A DNA stretch of 64,000 nucleotides, taken from positions 908,001 through 972,000 of the forward strand of contig CM034414.1 in NCBI GenBank assembly GCA_019925095.2. The letters run 5' to 3'. Source of the DNA: Dendrolimus kikuchii. Taxonomy: Eukaryota; Arthropoda; Insecta; Lepidoptera; Lasiocampidae. The notes below the pieces were generated by a model. That model was not told the DNA's origin. It did no database searches and saw only the letters and a program-made list of their open reading frames with translations. The position numbers and the translations under genes are program-made. This document shows, piece by piece, positions 1-9,500 of the stretch (within the stretch, counting starts at the first letter, position 1; every line of letters starts with the position of its first letter).

Positions 1-105
1 AGGAAGTAAAAAATTAAATTTTAACTTACATGTATGACCTTCAAAAAGTGTTCTCCAGTGGAACTTATTTTGAATAAAAACTTTTGAATTTGAATTTGAA
101 TGTCC
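1..105 (+). repeat. LINE-like 3' tail (TATGACCTTCAAAAAGTG...)
   Basis: A short dispersed tail motif with TATGACCTTCAAAAAG, then GAACTTATTTTGAATAA, then TTTTGAATTTGAATTTGAA. A close relative is at 24478-24585, and reversed or more diverged relatives are near 12940 and 32675. It looks like the 3' end of an insect LINE; the clade cannot be told. Confidence 0.45.
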
Positions 106-116
106 ATAACTAGAGT

Positions 117-287
117 GCTATCAATCTAGCGTATAACCCTGTAGCGCATAGGCGTACTAAACACATAGACATTAGGGCGCATTATGTCCGTGACTGTACA
201 GCTAAGAACGTTGTACATTGTATATGCACGGAAGATAATCCAGCAGATATTTTAACAAAGCCGCTACAGAGGTCGCTGCAAACTTAA
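117..287 (+). pseudogene. Copia-type RNase H C-terminus relic
   Basis: An open stretch ends at the TAA at 285-287 and carries the C-terminal signature of Ty1/copia polyproteins: NPVAHRRTKHIDI, then HYVRD, then EDNPADILTKPL. RTKHID and ADILTKPL are hallmarks of the copia RNase H end. The upstream polyprotein is absent: bases 1-105 are instead a LINE-like 3' tail. No LTR is seen. This is a small broken fragment. Confidence 0.8.
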
Positions 288-303
288 AAAGTGTGTGTAT
301 GTT

Positions 304-530
304 TTTTTATTGCAGGAGATCAACAGACAGGCAGACGGCCCACTTGATGTAAAGCGGTTACCATCGCCTATGGACATTTGCAATACCAAAGTTGCTACAA
401 ACGCGCTGCTGTTCTCTTAAGGGAGACTGGAACCTGGTCACTAATGCCGGAACACAATTCAAAGTTGTTATGGCAACATACTTTAGACCAAAGGTGGTAG
501 CCATCCAGTCGAGCAAATGCCCTACAACCT
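304..530 (-). mobile_element. SINE-like family A, truncated copy
   Basis: Plus-strand T-run then ATTGCAGGAGATCA, GACAGGCAGACGGCCCAC, CACTAATGCCGGAACACAA. This is the antisense of a retroposed unit whose sense strand starts ATCCGTGCAGGAACGG and ends CTGCAATAAAA plus an A-run. The first part of the unit (beyond about 530) is missing, replaced by a family B fragment. Confidence 0.7.
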
Positions 531-716
531 TTATTTGTAGGATATTGATAGTTTTTGTATAGTAATTATGTGTTTTTGCGAGAAATGTGAACTATATAGC
601 CAAATGTGGCCTTTCGAGTTTTCACAAGAACTCCGTTGAATGACGTCGATTGTAGCCTACAATACAACGGCGCCTGGCTTAAAGGCCTCGTTGCCAAGCC
701 TTAAACATAAAAAAAA
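531..716 (+). mobile_element. SINE-like family B, 5'-truncated
   Basis: Matches the second half of family B: GTAGGATATTGATAGTTTTT, then ACAAGAACTCCGTTGAATG, then GGCTTAAAGGCC and an A-rich end. It lies directly against the family A fragment and resembles the 44214-44476 copy most (both have the ACGTCGATTGTAG variant). Confidence 0.65.
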
Positions 717-923
717 TAAGTAATGTTATTTTTTAGAATTTGGCAACCCTGCGGGTCGAGTTATCGTAAACGGGGTATAGTTACGCGCCCACGCTGACCA
801 TTCGAATGGTACATTATCCCTGATTAATACTTTACTAATTTTTGTATAGCTTGTACAAAAATTAGTGATCCCAACTAGAACTTCAATAATTAAATTAAAC
901 ACATCAATATAAACAAAATACTT

Positions 924-1048
924 GGCGCTGGAATCGGGTTCTACGTTTTAATGAAATTTTACGTCTGTTTGAGTGGGTCCCGGGATGGTTTATATTCACA
1001 ATTATACCCGGTAGGTGGCGCTGGAATCGGGTTTTAGATTTTTATTGT
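924..1048 (-). repeat. Isolated unit of the 118-bp repeat (array at 58.88 kb)
   Basis: GGCGCTGGAATCGGGTTCTA, GTTTGAGTGGGTCCCGGGAT, GGTAGGTGGCGCTGGAATCG: the reverse complement of the tandem unit at 58884-59590 (cagcgccacctaccgg, gaacccactcaaac). About one unit plus the start of a second, in opposite orientation to the array. Confidence 0.6.
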
Positions 1049-1118
1049 TTCAAGGCAGGGCAATATAATTGTTCTGGTTAACGAAGTTTTCTCAAGCTTC
1101 AGTGGGTGTTAGTATTTG

Positions 1119-1857
1119 TAATAAATTACATACATACATAACTTCACGCCAGTTCCCTTGCGAGGTAGGCATGAACAACAGAGCGCCATTTAGGCCCATT
1201 CTTACACACCTCACTTGCTTCTTTGACATTCATAACTCTTGTCATGCACACTCGTCTGTTCTTAAGGCTCCTGACATCACCCTCCGCTAGTACACGATCA
1301 ATTTGATCATGGAAGATGTGTTTTGCATTGTATATCTGTTTAGTCATTCTTTCATCATGCATTCTTTCCACATGCCTGAACCACCAGAGCATTCCTTTCC
1401 TTACCTTCACCCCGACACTCTCTTCCAGACCAACTCTCTTTCTTACTTCGGTATTACGAACGCGGTCCGCGAGCGTCACTCCGCAGATTTTGCGCAGTGC
1501 TCGCATCTCGACCGCGTTTACTCTACTTTCATGCTCTCGCTTCCAAACCGCAGAAAACTTTCCGGCCCATAGCCAGCTGCTTCTCTACGATACTGCGGAG
1601 CGAGAAAACTTGATCCATACATCCCCTTCCATTTCTGAAGCCACCTTGTGCATCCCACAGTAATCCATCGGATACAACTCTCATTCTCTTTTCAATAATC
1701 TTCGCATACACTTTAGATGCTGTGCTGATCAAACTGATGGCCCTGTAGCTGGCGCACTCCATACGTGACCCTTTGCCTTTATACAAGGGCACGATGACAG
1801 CGCGCCTCCAGTCCTTGGGAACCTTTCCCGTCCTTTAGCACAAGTTCTAATAAATTA
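1119..1857 (-). mobile_element. RTE-like non-LTR retrotransposon, internally deleted, with TSD
   Basis: Minus-strand reading gives reverse-transcriptase finger/palm pieces (PLYKGKGSRMECASYRAISL, GGFRNGRGCMDQVFSLR) that run without the catalytic core into the C-terminal segment ([37 protein letters not shown]). The 3' end is a (CATA)n tail at the low-coordinate side. A 10-bp direct duplication TAATAAATTA at 1119-1128 and 1848-1857 marks the insertion. The middle of the RT, including the catalytic YADD box, is deleted, so the copy is dead. Confidence 0.8.
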
Positions 1858-2562
1858 GTTACATTTATATAGTTTCATCATTCGTCCATAGATGGCGTTG
1901 ACCAATATTGTATTGTGCTATGGTTTGATTGATAAAACGGTTAATATTGGGTGTTAATCATACAATTAAATTTGAGTTATAAACATCAGTGCAGCGTTTC
2001 TATTTAGTGGTTACATTACTGGGGTAGTAATGGCAAAATTCAATCACCAAGAAGAAAAGAGTGATATATATCTTTTTGATACAAAGATATATAATTATAT
2101 ATCACTCTTTTATATCTTTAACTCTTTATCTTTGCAGTGAATAGTGTCGCTGTCAATTGCAGACAAGATGAGTTATTATGTGTGAGTGATATACCAGCAG
2201 AGCCGACACGCGTACCCGTGGCAACGCAAAATATCTGACATTTAAATAACATACACGCCATTTAGATGGCCTTTGACTTTTAGTAAATACTTTTGTAATT
2301 AAAAATATTTAGTCTATAATTCGAAATAAAAACTATTCTATAGCTCAATTTGAACTAAATTACACAGTATATACCCAAATTATAGTTTTACACGCAAATT
2401 AAAGTCTTACACATTTAAACACAAATTACAGTTTTATACACAAATGAAACTAATGTAAATTCAAATACTATAGAAAACACTATTAACTATTTATTGCAGA
2501 GAATGCAAGTTTCTTTGCTAAAACAAAACTGATATGAAAAAAATATAAACAAATAGAGTGAA
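1858..2562. other. No gene seen; part of a diverged direct-repeat region
   Basis: AT-rich, no credible exon. The block at 1990-2070 (GTGCAGCGTTTCTATTTAGT, CACCAAGAAGAAAAGAGTGA) recurs in the same orientation at 3432-3503. Sequence around 2083-2130 is partly palindromic with about 3000-3075. It may be an old non-autonomous element split by the SINE at 2563. Confidence 0.35.
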
Positions 2563-2815
2563 AAAATATTTTTTTTTTTATTGCAGGAGATCAGCAGACA
2601 GGCAGACGGCCCACTCGATGGAAAGAGGTTACCATCGCCTATGGACATTTGCAACAACAAAGTTGCTACAAATGCGCTGCTGCTCTCTTAAGGGAAACTG
2701 GAACCCGGTCACTAATGCCGGAACACAACTCAAGGTTGTTATGGCGACATACTTTAGACCAGGGGTGGTAGCCATCCAGTCGGGCAAATGCCCTACCACC
2801 TGGCTTAATTACATT
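2563..2815 (-). mobile_element. SINE-like family A copy
   Basis: T-run at 2568-2579, then ATTGCAGGAGATCAGCAGAC, and so on to CCCTACCACCTGGCTT, where it is truncated. This is one of the less diverged copies of the family in the window. Confidence 0.7.
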
Positions 2816-3916
2816 AAAACAAAATTACACCATAAAACTATAGCGTTACAATTTATTTTGGCTTGCTATTATATTCGGTTTCCTCGTTCACTTACTACGC
2901 ATGCGCAGTGTGCGGGCTAATCATTCTTTCTCTTTCCTTTCTAATTTCTTCTCATTCGGATCTATCGTCAGCGCGTGGAACAGGAATGAACTAAAGAGTT
3001 AAAGATATAAAGACACATTTTGAACGCAAGTGATATACAGATCTAATCACTCTTCGCGTCGGATATATATCTTTTGAGTTAATCACTCAGGAGTTACACA
3101 CCTCTAATTTAGTGGCAATTAGTGGTGACATTACAATCTGAATCTGAGCAGTGGGGTAACTGGGGTAGTCATCATAAAAATCAGTGCTGGTGATGCGTTA
3201 TAGGAGAATAGGAGTAAGGAACACTCACTTGTTTGCTGGGTTTGCTTCAAGCGGTCGCGTAGCAAGACTGGATGATTTGACAGATGTGACTTAGATTCTT
3301 CCGTTCCGTTTCTGCGTCTCGTTCGCGCGAGTGTTGTGGCGGATAGGACAGAGAAGGAAAGGACACTGGGCGGATATTAATACTTTTTTTTCTTCTTTAC
3401 ACGGTGTATATGGCGTCAACAAGTGCCTTTCAGTGCAGCGTTTCTATTTAGTGGTTACTAGTCATGGGAAAAATCACTCACCAAGAAGAAAAGAGTAATA
3501 TATAATTGGTTACATTACAATCTGAACAGTGGGGGCAGCATTTTTCGATTTTGCTTATACTTATTACATCTCTGAGTAAAGACGGCCTTTTTTTTTTTTT
3601 GAGGCGAGGGAAAATGCTTAACCGATTTACGCACAAACTGGGCCGTTGCTAGGGGAACGACACGCGTCGGTCGGGGGCGATAACACTGCAGCAATAGTAT
3701 GCTCTTGGCAGCGCTCCGTCCGCGATCGACGTCACAGAATAGCGTGGAAGACTCCGAGCGTTGCTGCACGGGCGAGCAACCCCAATACCCACTAAAAACC
3801 CCCTCCACCCTGTCGACCCTGCGCTTTTGTTTGTGTTGGAAAGGCTGAGATTTAGAACGTAGTTACGCCCAGCCGAGGAGTAAAGACGGCCTGGCTCTAA
3901 CTGCTGGAAAAGTGAT
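2816..3916. other. No gene recognised; repeat-like sequence
   Basis: Holds the second direct-repeat block at 3432-3503 and a stretch at 3575-3900 (poly-T then GAGGCGAGGGAAAATGC). The latter resembles insect LINE ends but cannot be assigned. The minus-strand frame across 3515-3808 has no recognisable motif. Confidence 0.3.
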
Positions 3917-4378
3917 GTGTTAATAATAATAATAATTAGGTACGGTCTTGTGGAAACGGAGGTGCCTTATTACCAGTACTCGCCGGAAAACAGTCGTGCC
4001 ACGCTCTACTGGGATCGATCTGTTATCACGGACAGGACTATTGTAGCCAATAAGCCTGATATCGTGATAATAGATCGATCTGCACGGCGAGCAATACTCG
4101 TTGACATCAGTATCCCACATGACGATAACCTCGTGAAGAAAGAAAAAGAAAAACTAAGTAAATACTTGGATCTTGCTCACGAGGTTACGGCTATGTGGCG
4201 TCTGGAGTCAACGAGCATTGTGCCGATAGTTGTTACCGTCAATGGTCTTATAGCGAAAAGCCTCGACCGTCATCTAGAGAGGCTTTCGCTGGGAAGCTGG
4301 GTGAAGGGCCAGATACAGAAGGCAGCACTCTTGGACACGGCACGAATTGTGAGGAGGTTCCTGTCTCTGGAGCCATAA
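3917..4378 (+). pseudogene. Non-LTR retrotransposon C-terminal fragment with PD-X14-D motif
   Basis: An open frame of about 150 codons with VPYYQYSPENSRATLYWDRS, then NKPDIVIIDRSARRAILVD, then EKEKLSKYLDLAHEV, ending LDTARIVRRFLSLEP and TAA. The PD-X14-D arrangement is compatible with the restriction-like endonuclease core of R2/R4-type non-LTR elements (family knowledge). No RT domain is present upstream, so this is a 5'-truncated copy. The clade assignment is tentative. Confidence 0.55.
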
Positions 4379-4659
4379 CCATCGGTAGTTTGGACCCCAG
4401 GCCCCGCTGGCGATGAGATACAAGATTTTATATTTTTTTATTGAATATGTATTTTATTTTTGATATATTTTTATAAAAGAATAATGTTATCTATTTTTTT
4501 ATAAAAAAATATCTTTATATGTATATTTTAAAAACATGTAAAATTTTTGAGAATAAATAAATATAGTATAATTGGAAATACGAATCGCAACGGACATGTG
4601 GCAAAACGAATCGCAACAAAATTTTCATTTGAAGTTTTACGGGCTGGTTTTCAAATTGG

Positions 4660-5062
4660 ACAAGTAGGTACATGCGCGGTGGCAAGCCTTTGGTGTGGGT
4701 GCGACTTGCGTAGACACGTTGGCGGCATCCCATTTACCAAACACGTCTAAATCAGCCGGTTCAGCGGCGGAAACAGCCGAATCACTCAAGCGGCGCAAAT
4801 ACGCAACCCTCTGTGAGAGTTATATGTTTGTGCCGTTTGCTGTCCAGACGCTTGGGCCGTGGGGTCCTGAGGCCATGAGCCTCTACCAAAATTTATCGAA
4901 ACGACTCATTGACTCTTCGGGTGATCAGAGGGCTGGTGCTTACCTCGGCCAACGGATCAGTATGGCGATCCAGCGAGGAAACGTAGCCAGCCTTCTGGGC
5001 ACCTTACCCATAGAAGACGGTGATCTGGGCTGAGTATTCTACTTATAGTCTTGAGGGACTAT
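4660..5062 (+). pseudogene. Second retroelement C-terminal fragment ([12 protein letters not shown] type)
   Basis: The frame ending TGA at about 5033 reads [78 protein letters not shown]. Such C-termini recur in insect non-LTR elements. The 3' UTR has a short palindromic end (ATTCTACTTATAG near CTATGAGTAGAAT). An antisense relative of this end is at 32449-32660, which fixes the 3' boundary near 5065. Confidence 0.55.
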
Positions 5063-5857
5063 GAGTAGAATACAATACAAATAAGTTAAGTTTTCTTGCA
5101 TTGTATAACAATAGAGTAGGTACATTAACAATCTGCCCGTAAAACTTCAAGTTAGAATTTCGTACAAAGTCCAAATAAATGAACTGAAGAGTGGGAGAAA
5201 CGTCGAAAATAAAAATCAAATAAAATCCCCCCCAATCCCAACCCCTAGTAATCATAAATATTATTTTAAATCATTTTTTGCACGTAGAAAGTTTTCGATT
5301 CAAATCACATGAGCTCCGCCATATTTGCACGTACCGGCAACAGCGCATTGATAGAGCTGCAACGTCGCATCGATCGAAAGGAACGTAAAATTAAGTAGAT
5401 TTTATCTATGGTAACATTTCATATATAAAAATTAAAAATAGGAAATAATAAGATAAATGCGCGATACAAGTGCTTATAATTCAACAAAGGTTTGTAATGT
5501 TTACTTTGCGTAGCGGTACGTAACTAAGTCGATACGCGTGTGGTATTTTTTAATGATTTTTAATATACTTTTATCTAAATTTTTATTAATAGCAATCAAA
5601 GTCTTAATATCCAAATACAGCTAGGGTACATGTTATATCTCAATGGCTAGGGTATTGTTTTTGTAAATCTTTAATCTAATTAAGTCTTATTAAAATTTAT
5701 GAACAATTAAATATTTGAAATGATATTTTCAGTGTTAGTATCCCTATGTAATATTATATGCGAAAGTAACTCTTACTGTCTGTAAATCAGTGACGCTTTC
5801 ACGATGAATAAATATAGCTCAAAAAGCGCGAGTTTCCTCTACAGTTTATTAAGTACG
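5063..5857. other. Intergenic, nothing recognised
   Basis: AT-rich. Searched by eye for the missing C-terminal exon of AKR-1 (an IPKS-type motif on the minus strand); none seen. Confidence 0.4.
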
Positions 5858-6174
5858 TCATGGCACCACACATGGCACTAGATAGGACAATATAAATAAG
5901 TATAGATATAAGGCCCACACTGTACATGCACTTCCTCACAACACCAGTATGTAACAGGTATACTCTACATTAGTATAAGTTTAGTATACTAGTTTATAAA
6001 ACTAGAATAAATTAATAAAATAAGTTATTCGTAAGATACATACACCTCAACACAAAAATCAATAAATTAATGTCACACACAAGAACCAAAACAACTAATA
6101 AGCGTGTTAAATTCAAAAAATTAAATCTAGAAATTAAGTTTTAAAAAAGGGTACGGAACTCGAGTCCGAAAAGT
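5858..6174 (+). repeat. Dispersed repeat family C, copy 1
   Basis: ACACATGGCACTAGATAGGA, CTTCCTCACAACACCAG, TACACTCTACATTAGT or close variants, ending GGGTACGGAACTCGAGTCCG. The end can pair as a short hairpin (ACGGA against TCCGT around ACTCGAG). Longer copies are at 13272-13712 and 25960-26400. No coding capacity. Confidence 0.65.
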
Positions 6175-6328
6175 TGTTAATAAAAAAAAGTACGTGATGA
6201 AGACCAAGCGTGGTATTTTAAAGACCTCCCTTCCCTCCTGAACGAGTCACGTAGTATGGATTCCTTACCAAACCTTCAAAATGTAGTTTAATTAAGTGGT
6301 AGAGTGTAAAACTTCAGATAATACTCAC

Positions 6329-6532
6329 GAGGTATCTAAGCGCGACCTGCGGCACGGTCTTGTTGTATTTGTTAGCTATCTTCAGAAGACTCTGGTCATC
6401 AGCTCTTGGTGGAGGTGCGTCCGGTCTCGCTTTGCTACGGAACAGCGAGCCAAAGGGCGTGTAGGCGATCACCTTTATGTCCTGGCGCCGGCAATAAGCC
6501 AAAAGGGCCGGTTGTTGAAAGGTTAAGTTTAT
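6329..6532 (-). CDS. AKR-1 exon 7
   Basis: 68 codons from acceptor CACAG to donor [58 protein letters not shown]. Same length and phase as AKR-2 exon 6. The donor shows that at least one more exon is expected. Confidence 0.88.
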
Positions 6533-9500
6533 CTGTGGATTTAAAAAAATGTATTTGCAAATAGAAGTTTTTGACGGGAACTGAAAGGAGATGTTGTGCT
6601 GTGCAGTTTTATTTTCTAAAAATGTGTAAAATTACTCTAAAATGAACAATAGTTGTAGGATATTGATATTTTTTGAGTAGTAATTATGTGTTTTGTGAGA
6701 AATATGAACTGTAAAGTCAAATGTGGCCTTTTGAGTTGAAACAAGAACTCCGTTGAATGGCACTAGCTGATAACACAGTTTAGCTGTGCTACACATAGGT
6801 TTAAGAAAATGAAGAGACTACATTGCATCTAAGATCTGGCTTAAAAGCCTAGCTGGCAAGCCTTAAAATCCAAAAAAAAAAATTTGCAAATAAACCAGTA
6901 CAGTATGGCCAAATAGAGTAGAAAATAACAAAGGCGCCACTTTCGCTTTGTCTAAACTCTAGCAACTCACAACTCCAATATTATGTCAAGAGTTGTACAG
7001 TTTGTATACTTGCTCTTACTTGTCGTGGTGGATGCCGACAATAGTGGTGGAAGGCTGATGCTTTCTTAGGGTGAAGAAAATACACCTTGATGCTTTCAGG
7101 GATTTATTCTCGTACTAGTTGAGCTTCGATACTGATCCCTGGGTTCAACTTAGTGGTAGTTGAAGTCGTATGATACGACTAATAGCAACTCGATCATAAG
7201 GTATTTATGAACATTATTCATATAGAAAGAAGAGTGAATTTGGGGAATAGTGTGAATGGAGCGTTAGGTAAACTCCGGGCGCTAAGAACCTCAGCCAGAA
7301 GGCCCAGCTTGCCATACACAACGCGGTGCTGGTACCTACGCTCAAACGAAGCGAGAGTTGGGTATAGAAGAGAGAGCATGAAATGTAATGAATACCGAAG
7401 AAGAAAGAGAGTTGGTCTGAAAGAGAGTGTCGGGGTGAAGGTAAGGAAAGGAATACTCCGGTGGTTCGGGCATGTGGAAAGAATGCATGATGAAAGAATG
7501 ACTAAACAGATATACAATGCAAAAGTGGATGGATGCAGAAGTCGTGGAAGGCCACGACACACCTTCCATTATCAAATTGATCGTGTACTAGCAGAAGGTG
7601 ATGTCAGGAGCCTTAAGAACAGACGAGCGTGCATGACAAGAGCTATGAATGTCAAAGAAGCAAGTGAGGTGTGTAAGAATAAGCCTGAATGGCGCTCTGT
7701 TGTTCGTGCCTACCCCGCAAGGGAACTGGCGTGAAGTTATGTATGTATGTATGTATTATTTATACTAATTTAACTAACTAACTTTTGTACCTACCATCTG
7801 GCTGTGGGTTATTTTGTCGCCTCTTACGATAGATCACCTCAACGTAGGAAGTTGTATACGTTTACTTTCCTGCACGGATGTTATAGATAAAGGACAATCA
7901 CCTCAACTTGTAAGACAGCTGGCTTGACTGGGCTCAGGGAGACCAGCCTCTCCAACTGCTGCTGGTTGAAGTTCGATACTCCGATCGACCTGGCCAAGCC
8001 CTGGGCCTTGGCTTCTATCATCCCCTGCCACATGTCCATGTAGTCCACATTTGAGATGGTACCATTGGGCTGGGAAGAATGGAATTATTAAGATATTGCA
8101 TAAGATTGAAGCCTAATGGCCGGTTCCTATATCTTCATATAAGCTTCATACATGTCAAAAAGATGGTAAGGCAAGTCGATGAATAGTATGATATAGGAAC
8201 CGACCATTAAGTAGTTCTTGACTTAATGTGCCTATTGTTATGTTATTGCTCCACCTGGGACAACGTTATAGTTGATGACCGTTTCACGCAGATGTATAGC
8301 CCGATCCTATAACTTACCAAGTACTAGTACTGTAAGTTACGACTTAGCGGGACTCGAATTAAAATGCCGTTAGAATTATTATAGAGTTTATTAGAACTAT
8401 ACAAACACGTATAACACAGGTACAAATATAGCCGAACACAACAAATCCAAACATAATGCCGAAGCTCGTAATTCAATCAAACGCGCAAAGTCCGTCACTA
8501 TTACATTCCCGAATGTACACACGTCACGCCCGTATCGTAGTCGTAGCCCAACTGCCTCCTCTCTCCATCAGGCCGTCGTTTTATACTTCACAAATGCAAA
8601 ATATGCCCGCCCGACAAGATTTTTTTTTATTGCAGGAGATCTGCAGACCGGCAGACGGCCCACTTCATGGAAAGCGGTTACCATCGCCTATGGATATTTG
8701 CAACAGCAAAGTTGCTACAAATGCGCTGCTGCTCTCTTAAAGGAAACTGGAACCTGGTCACTAATGCCGGAACACAACTCAAGGTTGTTATGGCGACATA
8801 CTGTAGACCAGGGGTGGTAGCCATCCAGTCGGGCAAATGCCCTACCACCTGGCTGTGGGTTGTTAAGTCGCCTCTTACGACAGGCCGCCCGGCAGCAGGA
8901 AATTGTATTCTTTCTCCGTTCCTGCACGGATAAAAGATCGACATAGTTTCCTAGAATTAGCTTGTAATCCGCAACACCTGACTAATGATGGTAATGAGCG
9001 AGTGCAATAGACAATAGGTTGTTCTCCACAATAACTTAGAAACGTATGCCAATAAATAAGTGAACAAAAGTAGACGATCATAAAAGGATTACAATTAGTT
9101 CAAATACCGACAAGTAATAAAATGTGCTTTTACAGCAGGTCTGTATGTGGAATTTGTCTTTGTCGGGGTCTAAGTTATAACAATACAATCATTCTTTACT
9201 ATTTTTCTATAAGAATACTTACATACAAAGAAAGAGGGAAATGTATAAGATATAAATCAACATAATCCACATCGAGGAAACCGAGGGACTCCCTTAAGGC
9301 TGGTACCACGTCGTCTTTAGCGTGCTTGTCGTTCCAAAGCTGTCGAAGAAGGTCACTGTTAATAATTCGTCTGGAGTTTGATAGAAGTCACTCGCGACCT
9401 GGCTGGCCTGTATTTAGGGCAACGTTTCCATTCAACGAGGAAATGCGATCAGCTTTCAGGGAACGTTCCCGACTGATGGCGATTTGGAACTCGTATCATA

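Noticed and set aside
1069..1663. Plus-strand frames opposite the RTE copy ([23 protein letters not shown] proteins)
   Set aside because: Antisense shadows of the LINE C-terminal region; the same shadow appears at every copy.
2558..2920. 120-codon frame starting [20 protein letters not shown]
   Set aside because: Translation through a SINE-like A copy; equivalent frames occur at most copies and are not conserved as protein.
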